Below, one piece after another: positions 24,658 through 32,566 of a DNA stretch of 35,863 nt. Source of the DNA: Chloroflexota bacterium. GTDB lineage: Bacteria; Chloroflexota; UBA6077; FW602-bin22. A program made the position numbers and the translations under genes. The stretch spans positions 1-35,863 of the forward strand of contig VGOZ01000028.1 of NCBI GenBank assembly GCA_016875715.1. The letters run 5' to 3'. Each line of letters begins with the position of its first letter. Positions within the stretch are counted from its first letter, which is position 1. The notes beneath the pieces were generated by a model that saw only the letters and a list, made by a program, of their open reading frames with translations, made no database searches and was not told the origin of the DNA.

Positions 24658-24905
24658 AGACTGTGCGCACCACCATCACGCTCGATGAGGACGTGGCCGC
24701 CCTGCTCGCACGCGTCCGGGGAGAGCAGTCGCTCGGCCTCAAAAAGGCGGTGAATCTCGGCCTCCGCCAGGGCCTGCCTCTCATCGGCAAGCGTGCGGTC
24801 GGGCGCCCATTTCGTACCAGAGCGATCGATACAGGACGCTACCTGGTCGACGTGGACGACGTCGCGGCGGCGCTGGCGATCGGTGAGGGCGAGGGGCGTC
24901 GCTGA
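24651..24905 (+). CDS. vapB: VapB-type antitoxin (DUF2191/ribbon-helix-helix)
   Basis: 84 residues. The start RTTITLDEDVAALLARVR and then LGLKKAVNLGLRQGL matches antitoxins that dimerise as a ribbon-helix-helix at the N-terminus and wrap the toxin with a flexible C-terminal tail. Its role is to neutralise the VapC RNase downstream and to repress the shared promoter. It overlaps the toxin by 4 bases (CTGA). Two adjacent ATG codons occur at 24651 and 24654; the first is 6 bases after a probable -10, so the message may be leaderless. Confidence 0.82.
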   Translation: MMQTVRTTITLDEDVAALLARVRGEQSLGLKKAVNLGLRQGLPLIGKRAVGRPFRTRAIDTGRYLVDVDDVAAALAIGEGEGRR

Positions 24906-25342
24906 TCCTCGTCGACGCGAATATCCTGATCCACGCGACGACACCGAGTTCCCCCGCCCACGATCTGTCCCGGACGTGGCTCGATGCGCAACTCAGCGCC
25001 GGCGACCCGGTCGGCCTCCCGTGGCAGAGCCTTCTGGCGTTCGTGCGCATCAAGTCGAACTCGCGCCTGGTTCAGTTCGCCGCTCCTGTAGCCGAGGTAT
25101 GGGCGCTGGTGGAAGAGTGGTTGGATTGCCCGGGTGTCTGGATACCCGGGCCCACTGAACGGCATCGCGCGATCCTCACCCGCCTGATGCTCGGTCATCC
25201 TCTCTCCGCCCATCTCGTTCCGGACGCGCACCTGGCCGCGCTGGCGATCGAGCACGGACTGCTCCTCTGTTCGTCAGATGGCGACTTCGCCCGGTTCGGA
25301 ACAGCGGGCCTGCGCTGGGAGAATCCAATCCTGACTACATAG
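24902..25342 (+). CDS. vapC: VapC-type PIN domain ribonuclease toxin
   Basis: 146 residues beginning LILVDANILIHA, the first PIN motif with its catalytic Asp. Later features are VPDAHLAALAIEHG and LLCSSDGDFARFGTAGLRW, with the C-terminal aspartates; the conserved Glu position after the first helix falls in WQSLLAFVRI, where no Glu is obvious. The family cuts tRNA or rRNA in a magnesium-dependent way. The only in-frame start after the preceding TGA (24884) is a CTG at 24902 that overlaps the antitoxin stop as CTGA, so a rare CTG start, translationally coupled, is implied. Confidence 0.82.
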   Translation: MILVDANILIHATTPSSPAHDLSRTWLDAQLSAGDPVGLPWQSLLAFVRIKSNSRLVQFAAPVAEVWALVEEWLDCPGVWIPGPTERHRAILTRLMLGHPLSAHLVPDAHLAALAIEHGLLLCSSDGDFARFGTAGLRWENPILTT

Positions 25343-25403
25343 ATCCGCGCGTGCGGAACCAGCGCGTCGATTCGGCGGCGGGAATCCTCTCCGGCTCCGG
25401 TCA

Positions 25404-25434
25404 ACGCCGCGCCAAAGTTGCGGCGTCCTTTCCC
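25404..25434. terminator. Probable terminator after vapC
   Basis: ACGCCGC (25404-25410) and GCGGCGT (25420-25426) form a hairpin with loop GCCAAAGTT, followed by CCTTTCCC on the plus strand. It sits between the convergent vapC and purM genes. The rest of 25343-25516 shows nothing recognisable. Confidence 0.5.
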
Positions 25435-25516
25435 GAGAATCCGATGGCGCCCCTTCCGCGGCGTTCAGCGAGCCCACCGTGACTCCGCCGCGGCGGGGAC
25501 GGGCTCGACTCCCTCT

Positions 25517-26632
25517 TCAGCCGAATGCGTGGAAGTCGTGGCCGCTGCCCACCAGCCCGGCGGGAAGCACCGCGACCGAGCGGGATGGATGCGACGCGTC
25601 CGGCGCAACGCAACGGCCGATGATCCACGCGCTGGTGCCCAGCTCGGCAACGATCCGCAGCGCGCGGTCGGCATCGTGCGCCGCGACGACAACACAGAAC
25701 CCGATGCCCATATTGAAGGTGCTGTACATCTCAGCCGTGGCGATTCCGCCCAGGCGCTGGATGAGCGAGAAGATCGGCTGCGTTTCGGGCAGCCACTCGA
25801 TCCTGTACGCGACCTCGGTGCTGCTGAAGCGGCAGAGGTTGAGGAAGCCATCGCTGGTGATGTGCGCGAGCCCCCGGATCGCCAGACCGGCCGCGAGGAG
25901 CGCGATCACCTCGCGTGCGTAGATGCGGGTCGGACGAAGGAGCTCCTCACCGAGGCTCTGATCGAGTTCCGGCGGTCGGGAGGTGACGTCGAGGCCGGCG
26001 GTCCCGAAGAGCGTCTTCCGTGCGAGGCTCAGACCATTGGAATGGATCCCGCTGCTCGCCATGCCGACGATGACATCGCCGGGCACGATCGCCCGGCCAA
26101 TGATGAGGCGATCGAGCGGCACGATCCCCACCGCGGTGCCGACAAGATCGAATCCACGGCCCGGACGCTCGCTGACGATGATCTCCGGCAGTTGCGCGAT
26201 TTCTCCGCCGGAGATGGAGATGCGTGCCTCAGCCGCACCGGCGGCCAGACCCCGGCCAATCTCTTCGAGGAATGCCGGATCCGCCTCCGCGACCGCGATG
26301 TAGTCGACGAGCGAGAGCGGTTCCGCGCCGACGCACAGGATGTCGTTGACGTTCATCGCGATGCAGTCGATACCAATCGTGTCGTAGCGGTCGACCAACT
26401 GGGCAACGATCGTCTTCGTGCCGACGCCATCGGTCGAGAAGGCCAGGCCGACGTTCTCTCCCAGGCGAAGGACGTTGGCGAAGAACCCGATCGGCAGTTC
26501 CACGCGACCCAGATCGGGCCGGTGCGCGAACGTACCACGCACGTGACGGAGCAGCCCCTGGAGCCCCTCCTCGGCGCGGTGCATGTCGACCCCGGCGTCG
26601 CGGTAGCTCAGCGAGGTCCGATCGATCATCAC
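25517..26632 (-). CDS. purM: Phosphoribosylformylglycinamidine cyclo-ligase (AIR synthetase)
   Basis: 371 residues. The GTG at 26632 is directly followed by an ATG at 26629, and either may be used. Typical PurM segments are present: LAFSTDGVGTKTIVAQ, IGIDCIAMNVNDILCVGAEPL, ISGGEIAQLPEI, GMASSGIHSNGLSLAR and the C-terminal GLAHITSDGFLNLCRF. It catalyses ATP-dependent ring closure of FGAM to aminoimidazole ribonucleotide, the fifth step of purine synthesis, in the cytoplasm. The end is somewhat shorter and less conserved in the active-site GGG/N motif than typical (ITSDGFLNLCRF rather than ITGGGLxxNLPR), so a paralogue with a shifted role is possible. No other purine genes flank it. Confidence 0.85.
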   Translation of the reverse strand: MMIDRTSLSYRDAGVDMHRAEEGLQGLLRHVRGTFAHRPDLGRVELPIGFFANVLRLGENVGLAFSTDGVGTKTIVAQLVDRYDTIGIDCIAMNVNDILCVGAEPLSLVDYIAVAEADPAFLEEIGRGLAAGAAEARISISGGEIAQLPEIIVSERPGRGFDLVGTAVGIVPLDRLIIGRAIVPGDVIVGMASSGIHSNGLSLARKTLFGTAGLDVTSRPPELDQSLGEELLRPTRIYAREVIALLAAGLAIRGLAHITSDGFLNLCRFSSTEVAYRIEWLPETQPIFSLIQRLGGIATAEMYSTFNMGIGFCVVVAAHDADRALRIVAELGTSAWIIGRCVAPDASHPSRSVAVLPAGLVGSGHDFHAFG

Positions 26633-26692
26633 GATGCGGCGATTATGGCGATCGACGCGCAGCGCTGCGTCTCCACCTCCGGCATCGTGCGG

Positions 26693-28221
26693 TCACTGGC
26701 GGCTTGCGATCGAAGCTGGCGGCACCATGTCGATCCGGAGTCCACGGTCGGCCGGACGGCTGCCTCCGGGCAGCAGGACCGGCGGGCGGCCTTCGCGCCA
26801 AGCTGCGCCCTCGGCGGCGTCGATCGGCAGAGTGAACCAGAAGACGGTGCCGGCGCCAGGGTCGCTCTCGGCGCCCATCCTGCCGCCGTGTAGCTGGACG
26901 AACCGGCGGCTGATCGGTAGCCCTAGGCCGACCCCGCCCGGGTCGGCACGGGCATCCGGTCCGCCGCACCCGTCGTGGAAGAACTCGTCGAAGAGCCGGG
27001 GCAGCTCTTCGACGGAGATGCCCCGGCCAGTGTCACGCACGCGCACGACAACCTCACCTTGCTCCAGCGACGCACAGACGATGATGCCGCCCTGCTCGGT
27101 GAAGCGGGCCGCGTTGGTCAGCAGGTTCAGCAGGACCTGCCGGATGCGCAGCCGGTCGGCGCTGACGGTCGGCAAGCCGGGCGCGATCTCGGTTCGAAGC
27201 CAGAGGCGCTTGGCGGTCACGTACTCGCGCACGATGGCGCACGCGTCGGCGACGACCTGCTCCAAGTCGATCGGCTCGCGTGCTAGCGCGAGGCGGCCTA
27301 CGCCGACGCGCGCCAGGTCAATCACGTCGTTGGTGAGCACGAGGAGGTGTTGGGCCGAGCGGTAAATCGCGTGTACGTCGCCGCGGTACGCCGGCGGGAG
27401 CGGTGTCCCGTAGCTCTCCGGCGCAGTCAGCACCATCTCGGAGAAGCCGACGATCAGGTTGAGCGGCGTGCGCAAATCGTGGGAGATGCTGGTCACGAAC
27501 TCGGACTTGGCGCGTTCGGCGCTCTCGGCGGCTTTCCAGGCGAGCTCGAGGGCGGCGTTGGCGCGCTCGAGCCGGTAGTAAGCGGTGTCGAGCTGCTTGA
27601 GGGCCCGGACGAGCTCGGCGCGGTGCTCCTTGGCGGCCTCGGCGCTCCGCCGCGCCTCCTCCAAGCTGCGGAGGGACCACTCGACCACGACCACCAGGCT
27701 ACGGCCGAGCAGCCATGCCGTCGCGACCGTCGCCCCGGACACCGATGCCGCGACCATGACGTGCTCGGGAGCAACTCCGCGCGCCGCAGCCCCTCGAGAC
27801 TAGCGATGCCTGCAAGAGCGAGTGCTGCGCCAGCTAGGGGATGGAACAAGACGACTGCGGCCAGCGCCACAGTCGGCAGCAGGAGGACCGGGAACGCGCT
27901 GTCGAACAGCCATGCCGCGTAGAAGATGCACAGACCGGAGCCGATCGGGAACGCTAGGGCTGCGGAGCTCGTTCGCCAGCGCACCAGCGCGTAGCTGAGC
28001 AGAACCACGGCGTATACGACTCCGAAGAGAAGCCAGAGGCGGACCACCCGACTGCCGGTGCCTTCGCCAAGGCTCTCCGCTACCAGCATCGCGTAGTGGG
28101 CGGCGAGGTAGAGGCCGGCCACCGCGAGCAGCAGCAGCCGCATCGCATCGACGCGGAGGGAGTCCAGCGTGGCCGCGATCTCGGGATCCTCAGTCTTGGC
28201 CCAGGACAGCGGGTTCCACAC
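26693..28221 (-). pseudogene. Membrane sensor histidine kinase, broken by a single-base frameshift
   Basis: The N-terminal frame starts at GTG 28221 behind GGAGGT and encodes several transmembrane helices (MRLLLLAVAGLYLAAHYAML, LWLLFGVVYAVVLLSYAL and others) up to ELLP near 27768. The rest is in another frame from about 27769 (EHVMVAASVSG) to 26693: last helix, coiled coil, FVTSISHDLRTPLNLIVGF (phosphoacceptor His), NLLTNAARFT, VRDTGRGIS, FDEFFHD and GGVGLGLPISRRFVQLHGG. A missing C in a CCC run at the joint explains the break; restoring it gives LLPEHVM. The C-terminal tail carries the repeat shared with the binding-protein gene. No response regulator is adjacent. Confidence 0.82.
26720..26755 (-). 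repeat. 36-bp direct repeat, copy 2 (C-terminal tail of the kinase)
   Basis: It matches 23801-23836 with one mismatch, in the same orientation and reading frame. It encodes PADRGLRIDMVP beyond the normal end of the kinase ATPase domain. Confidence 0.85.
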
Positions 28222-28491
28222 CAGTACACCTCCGCGGGGCGAGCCGCGCGGTTCGGTCGTCCGCCGCCACGATACCAGTTGCGCCTGTGGCAACTGCTAC
28301 CGACCCGACGCGGTCGTTCAGCGTTGTCCAGGCTGCCATGGACGTCGAGCAGGTTCCGGCCTAGCCCGGCGCCGCCGCGAAACCGTCAGGCCCGTGTCGG
28401 GCGCTCCTCGGCGCCGGCGCATTGGCAGAGCACATCGATCTCTTCCATTCGCCGTAGCGACCCGCCGACCGCCGCGACCGGCGCTCAGACG

Positions 28492-28686
28492 ACCGCGATC
28501 CCCTTGAACGACGGCAACAAGCGCACGGGGTTCCTTCTCACCAGCTACTATCTCGAGCCAGTTGGCCTGTCCGCCCCGGATCCGCTGCCCGGCGGCGAGA
28601 TCATTTCGCTGTGTCTGGGCGTCTCAGCCGGCGAGATTCGAGAGGCCGAGACGATCGCCGAGGGGCTGCGACGGTTTCTGGGCGGG
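28492..28686 (+). pseudogene. C-terminal remnant of a Doc/Fic-type death-on-curing toxin
   Basis: The plus frame gives PLNDGNKRTGFLLTSYYL, then EIISLCLGVSAGEIREAETIAEGLRRFL. DGNKRTxF is the core of the Fic/Doc active site (HPFxDGNKR), followed by the family's LAVSAGE...L..FL helices. The catalytic histidine and the upstream 80 or so residues are absent (TTAIPLND replaces HPFxD), and no antitoxin gene precedes it. It occupies the 552-base gap 28222-28773; nothing else was recognised there. Confidence 0.65.
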
Positions 28687-28761
28687 AGCGGCCGACGACG
28701 CCGGGGGAGCGAGTGCCAGGCACCGCCGCGCCGATCGTCGCGTGGCGATGGCGCGCGAGAA

Positions 28762-28767
28762 TACCCT
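28762..28767 (+). promoter_or_regulatory. Probable -10 element (TACCCT), leaderless arrangement
   Basis: TACCCT ends 6 bases before ATG 28774, and there is no Shine-Dalgarno sequence between them. Confidence 0.45.
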
Positions 28768-28773
28768 ACAAGC

Positions 28774-29607
28774 ATGCCCAACCCCGCGTCGTTGACTGAC
28801 CCCACCGCGCGCATCGCGGCGATGGCGTACTCGTTCGCCACGCTGATCGACCGCCGCGAGATCGACACCACCGGCATCGCTGCGTTGCTGCGCGCGCTCG
28901 AGGTGACGGCGATCGAGCTGATGGATCGGTATCTGCCAACTGGCCGCGACGGCGAGATCGCCGAGGCTCTGGCGCGGGCCGGAACACAGGTCGTGGCGTT
29001 CGACGCGAGCTGCGACTTCGTCACGCCCGACGCGGCGGCGCGGCGCGCCGAGGCGGAGCGCGCGAAGGGGCTCCTTGCGCGCGCGGCCTGCTTCGGCGCG
29101 CGCCATGCGCTGCTGGTGCCCGGCGCGATGAAGCCCGGCATCGCGCCCGCGGAGGCGCGGCGGCTCGCGATCGACGGTCTCCAGCGCTGCGTCGACGAGG
29201 CGGTCCGGCTCGCGATCACACCGAGCATCGAGAACCTAGGCTATCAGGCCGCGCTCTGCGGGCGGTCCGAGCACCTCGCGGAGATCTGTGACGCGGTCGG
29301 GCCGGCGCTGAAGGTCACCTTCGACGCGGGCAACTTCCTGTTCGCGAACGAGAGCCCGCTCGCGGCGCTTGCCCGGCTCGCGGGGCGGGTCAGTCACGTG
29401 CACCTGAAGGACTGGGTCCGCGGCGACCCGCCGACCGAACTGACGGGAGCCGCACTTGGCGACGGCTGCGTCGACCTCGCGGGGGTGCTCGCCGAGCTAG
29501 CGCGAAGCGGTTACACGGGATGGCTCTCGATCGAGTATGAAGGTCCTGCCGACCCGCGCGCAGCGGTCCGGCGAGGGATCGCGTTCCTGCGGGCAGCGGC
29601 GCGTTGA
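28774..29607 (+). CDS. Sugar phosphate isomerase/epimerase family TIM barrel
   Basis: 277 residues. Metal ligands are intact: Glu153 in TPSIENLGYQA, Asp in VTFDAGNFLFANE, His in VSHVHLKDW and Glu in LSIEYEGPADP. This is a standard xylose-isomerase-like epimerase or isomerase, probably acting on a keto-sugar. The next gene, 13 bases downstream, is a clear paralogue, so the pair arose by tandem duplication. It may be leaderless. Confidence 0.87.
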   Translation: MPNPASLTDPTARIAAMAYSFATLIDRREIDTTGIAALLRALEVTAIELMDRYLPTGRDGEIAEALARAGTQVVAFDASCDFVTPDAAARRAEAERAKGLLARAACFGARHALLVPGAMKPGIAPAEARRLAIDGLQRCVDEAVRLAITPSIENLGYQAALCGRSEHLAEICDAVGPALKVTFDAGNFLFANESPLAALARLAGRVSHVHLKDWVRGDPPTELTGAALGDGCVDLAGVLAELARSGYTGWLSIEYEGPADPRAAVRRGIAFLRAAAR

Positions 29608-29620
29608 GCGGAGGTTTCGG

Positions 29621-30469
29621 ATGGAGATCGCCGGCTATAGCTACACGTTCGACCGGATGCTGCTCGAAGGAGCGCTCCATACGGTCGACACGATCCGATA
29701 CCACGGGGAGCTCGGCGTCACCGCGAACGAGCTCTCCGACAAGTACATCGAGGACGCCGAGCTGTCGGGAATCGAGACTGCCCTGGCGGAGGTGGACGGG
29801 ACCGTGCCCGCCTACGACATCACCTGCGACTTCACGGCCGGCGACGGGTCGGCGCCCCCTGACCAGATCGCGCGCGTCGAGCGCGCGGTCGATCGGGCGG
29901 CGCGGCTGCGCGCGTCCGCCGTGGTGCTAGTGCCGGGAGCGATCGGCGACGCCGACCCGGCGATCGTCCGACGGCACTACGCGGCGATCCTGGCGCACTG
30001 CGGGGACCGCGCGATCGCCCGCGGGATGCGGACGATGCTGGCGAACCTCGGCAACCAGGCCGCGTACTGCGGCACGACCGCGCACATCGCGGAGATCCGC
30101 GCGATCGCCGGCGCGGACATCCAGGCAATCTACGACGTCGGGAACTACCTGATGGCCGGGGAGGACACCCTGACCGCGCTCGGACAGGTCGCGCCTATCG
30201 TCGGGCACGTGCACTTCAAGGACTGGCGGATCGTCGCGGGAGACTCGGCGGAGGCGGGCACCGCCTTCCGGGGACAGGATGGGCGGCTGTTCCTGAGTGT
30301 GGCGCTCGGCGATGGGTCCGTGCCGCTGGCCCACGCGCTGGCCGCCCTGCGGCGGCACGGCTACGACGGGACGATCACGGTCGAGTACGAGGGTCCGGAC
30401 GACCCGTTCGCGGCGACGCGCCGGAGCGTGCGGCACCTGCGGAGCTTGCTCGGCTGGACGCCACTGTAG
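29621..30469 (+). CDS. Sugar phosphate isomerase/epimerase paralogue lacking one metal-binding Glu
   Basis: 282 residues, with GGAGG five to six bases before ATG 29621. It aligns throughout with its upstream neighbour (VGHVHFKDW, ALGDGSVPL, ITVEYEGPDDP). The first metal ligand, Glu in SIENLGYQ of the neighbour, is Ala141 here (MLANLGNQAAYCG). The other three ligands (Asp in IYDVGNYL, His in VHFKDW, Glu in VEYEG) remain. It may have altered metal chemistry, serve as a regulatory or structural subunit paired with the neighbour, or be losing function. It is presumably co-transcribed with the gene before it. Confidence 0.85.
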   Translation: MEIAGYSYTFDRMLLEGALHTVDTIRYHGELGVTANELSDKYIEDAELSGIETALAEVDGTVPAYDITCDFTAGDGSAPPDQIARVERAVDRAARLRASAVVLVPGAIGDADPAIVRRHYAAILAHCGDRAIARGMRTMLANLGNQAAYCGTTAHIAEIRAIAGADIQAIYDVGNYLMAGEDTLTALGQVAPIVGHVHFKDWRIVAGDSAEAGTAFRGQDGRLFLSVALGDGSVPLAHALAALRRHGYDGTITVEYEGPDDPFAATRRSVRHLRSLLGWTPL

Positions 30470-30520
30470 CGGCCGCTGACTCGGGCTCGAGACGCCTCGC
30501 GATGCTCCCTGGGCGCGGCC

Positions 30521-31348
30521 TCAGGCGATGACGCCGACGCGGCGCAGGTACGCAACGGAGCGCTCGAGTCGGGCGAGGTGGCCGGCGCGGTTGAGGTCCT
30601 CACCCTCGACCCCCTCGATCTCGAGGCTGTAGGTGCCGTCGAAGCCGGCCGCGCGCAGGACCTCGAGCACGGCCGAGAAGTCGACCCGGCCATCGCCAAG
30701 GGCACAGAACTGCCACTCGTGGAGGCCACCGGTGGTGTCCTTCAAATGGACGTGCACGACGCGGTCGACGATTGTCCGCAGATCCTCGGCCGGGTCGACG
30801 TCGCCGTTGTAGTAGATGACGTTGGCGGTGTCGTAGTTGACGCCGAGGGCCGGGTGGTCGACCTCGTCGAGCAACACGCGCGCAAGGGCACCCGTGCGCG
30901 TGGCGCCATCGTGGATCTCGAGCCCGATCCGCAGGTCCAGGTCGGCGGCCCATCGGGCGAGCTCGCGCGCGTTCGCCACGGCGGCGCCGCGCTCCGCCGT
31001 GCCGATCGGCGGCAGCGGCCCGGCGTCCATAAGCACGACCGAGCAGCCGAGCGCGGCGGCGAACTCGAGACGGCGTCCCAGAGGCGCGCGCTGGCGTGGG
31101 TCCAGCACGTCGCCCATAGCTGCCACCGTGACCGGCGTCAGATCGAGCGTGGCGAGCCGTGTCCGAAGCGCATCGACGTCCTCCGGCGCGAGCATCTCCG
31201 GGGCGAAGGTCGAGAGTCCCCACGCGAGCGACTGGCGAGCCGGGAAGGCGGGGACCTCGACGTGATGGATCCCGACGCGGGCAAAGTGCCGGTAGGCAAC
31301 CCATGGGTCGAAGCCCCAGAAGCAGAACGGCGTCGCGGCCAGGTTCAT
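30521..31348 (-). CDS. Sugar phosphate isomerase/epimerase family TIM barrel
   Basis: 275 residues. Ligands: Glu in IGLEIHDGATRT, Asp in GVNYDTANVIYYNGD, His in VVHVHLKDTTG and Glu in YSLEIEGVEGED. It begins MNLAATPFCFWGFDPWVAYRH. It is a complete member, distinct from the tandem pair it converges on. CATAAT lies nine bases before its ATG on the minus strand and may be its -10. Its substrate is unknown; the local setting is sugar and polyol metabolism. Confidence 0.86.
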   Translation of the reverse strand: MNLAATPFCFWGFDPWVAYRHFARVGIHHVEVPAFPARQSLAWGLSTFAPEMLAPEDVDALRTRLATLDLTPVTVAAMGDVLDPRQRAPLGRRLEFAAALGCSVVLMDAGPLPPIGTAERGAAVANARELARWAADLDLRIGLEIHDGATRTGALARVLLDEVDHPALGVNYDTANVIYYNGDVDPAEDLRTIVDRVVHVHLKDTTGGLHEWQFCALGDGRVDFSAVLEVLRAAGFDGTYSLEIEGVEGEDLNRAGHLARLERSVAYLRRVGVIA

Positions 31349-31502
31349 CCAGCGGGCATTATGCGCGGTCGTGGTGGGCTAAGGTGTTAGGCGGGGTGGG
31401 GCCGCTCCCCAGGTTCCTGGAGCGACACTGCCCGTCCACGTTCCGCATCGACCTGCACGATCTCTCCCTGGGCTGGCTACGTCGTCGAGCGGTGCGTGCG
31501 GC

Positions 31503-31640
31503 ATGACTTCGTCCAGCAGCCGGCTGCTCGAGGCCGAGCGGCGGCGCTCCGAGCGTCTGCTCCTGAACGTCCTGCCGGCGCCGTTCGCCGAGCGGCTCAA
31601 GAGTGGCGAGGAGCCGATCGCTGATGCCTATCGGCCGTAA
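31503..31640 (+). pseudogene. Fragment of a class III adenylate/guanylate cyclase (linker before catalytic domain)
   Basis: 45 residues from ATG 31503 to TAA 31640, reading SRLLEAERRRSERLLLNV and LPAPFAERLKSGEEPIADAY. The string RSERLLLN(V/I)LPxxIAERLKxGEExIAD is the hallmark coiled coil just before the cyclase catalytic domain, whose next residues should be PEVTVLFADI. The catalytic domain is absent. Confidence 0.7.
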
Positions 31641-31930
31641 ACCGCTGCGCCCGCCTCCGCGCGATCGCGCATGGCAAACAGACGTTGCTCTCGGCTGCGA
31701 ACCGCCATCGGGCGCGGCGTCGGCCACGCTTCAGTAACCAGGGTGCGCTGCATGGCCGCGGCCGCCGCGACACTGGCGGTGGCGCGGGCGAAGACGCGGA
31801 AGCGCGAGTCGCCCTCGCCGCGCGGTTTCACCACGTGGCCGTGGTGCTGTTCGGCGACGAACTCGACGATCGCATCGTGGGCGACCAGTGCTCCCGGGTC
31901 GCGTCCGGGTGCTCCTCCCAGCTAGCGTAG
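31640..31930 (-). pseudogene. Frameshifted fragment of a second class III nucleotidyl cyclase domain
   Basis: The minus strand reads YASWEEHPDATREHW in one frame, then after a shift ALVAHDAIVEFVAEQHHGHVV, KPRGEGDSRFRVFARA and AMQRTLVTEAWPTPRP. This follows the start of cyclase domains such as LWEEHPDAMR-ALARHDAIL-HGGHVVKTRGEGDSFFAVFA. Homology stops at about 31730. It faces the other cyclase fragment, and the two meet near 31640. No functional cyclase exists here; the gap 31349-31935 holds only these remnants. Confidence 0.65.
31923..31928 (+). promoter_or_regulatory. Probable -10 element (TAGCGT), leaderless arrangement
   Basis: TAGCGT ends 7 bases before ATG 31936. No ribosome site lies between. 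Confidence 0.4.
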
Positions 31931-31935
31931 ATCGC

Positions 31936-32547
31936 ATGTCCGCCGACTTTCTCTCCCTCGACCCCGTCGAATCCGCCCGTGGTATCGGTCGCGTCGTCCT
32001 CAGCGCGGTCGTGCCTCGGCCGATTGGCTGGATCTCTACCGTCGCCGCGGACGGGACGCCTAACCTGGCGCCTTTCTCCTACTTCAACCTCATCAGTTCC
32101 AGCCCGCCGGCGATCATGGTCTCACCCGCGGCACGCGGCGACCGCCCCAAGGACACCCTCGCCAATGCGCGGGCGACCGGCGAACTGGTCGCGCACATCG
32201 TCGACGCCGCGCACGCCCGCGCCATGAACGAGACCGCGGCCGAGGTCGGGCCGGAAGTGGACGAATTCGCGCTGGGAGGACTGATCACGCTGCCCTCCGA
32301 CCTCGTCCGCCCACCACGCATTGCAACCGCGCCGGTCGCGATGGAGGCTCGGACGATCCAGTTCGTGGAGATCCCGGACTCGCCCTACACCGTCATCCTC
32401 GCCCGCGTCGTACGGATCCACGTGCGGCGCGACGTCCTGGACGAGACCGGTGCGGTCGACCCGCGGAAACTGCGGCCCGTCGCGCGACTCGGCGGAGAAC
32501 TGTACGCCGAGCTGGGCGAGATCTTCGCGATGAAGCGGCCGCCCTGA
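31936..32547 (+). CDS. Flavin reductase-like domain protein
   Basis: 203 residues. The start VESARGIGRVVLSAVVPRPIGW and ISTVAADGTPNLAPFSYFN is the FMN-binding barrel signature of the flavin reductase-like family (DIM6/NTAB), followed by SSPPAIMVSP and a two-helix insert with DTLANARATGELVAHIVD. Such proteins reduce FMN with NAD(P)H for a monooxygenase, or bind flavin for other reactions, in the cytoplasm. No monooxygenase gene is adjacent. It converges with the iolE-like gene across 19 bases. Confidence 0.87.
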   Translation: MSADFLSLDPVESARGIGRVVLSAVVPRPIGWISTVAADGTPNLAPFSYFNLISSSPPAIMVSPAARGDRPKDTLANARATGELVAHIVDAAHARAMNETAAEVGPEVDEFALGGLITLPSDLVRPPRIATAPVAMEARTIQFVEIPDSPYTVILARVVRIHVRRDVLDETGAVDPRKLRPVARLGGELYAELGEIFAMKRPP

Positions 32548-32566
32548 GAGAGCGCGCGGCTACGTC

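Noticed and set aside
25418-26893. Plus-strand frame of 491 codons opposite purM
   Set aside because: Antisense artefact of GC-rich codon use; composition is Arg/Asp/Ala-rich without domain motifs and purM motifs are intact on the other strand.
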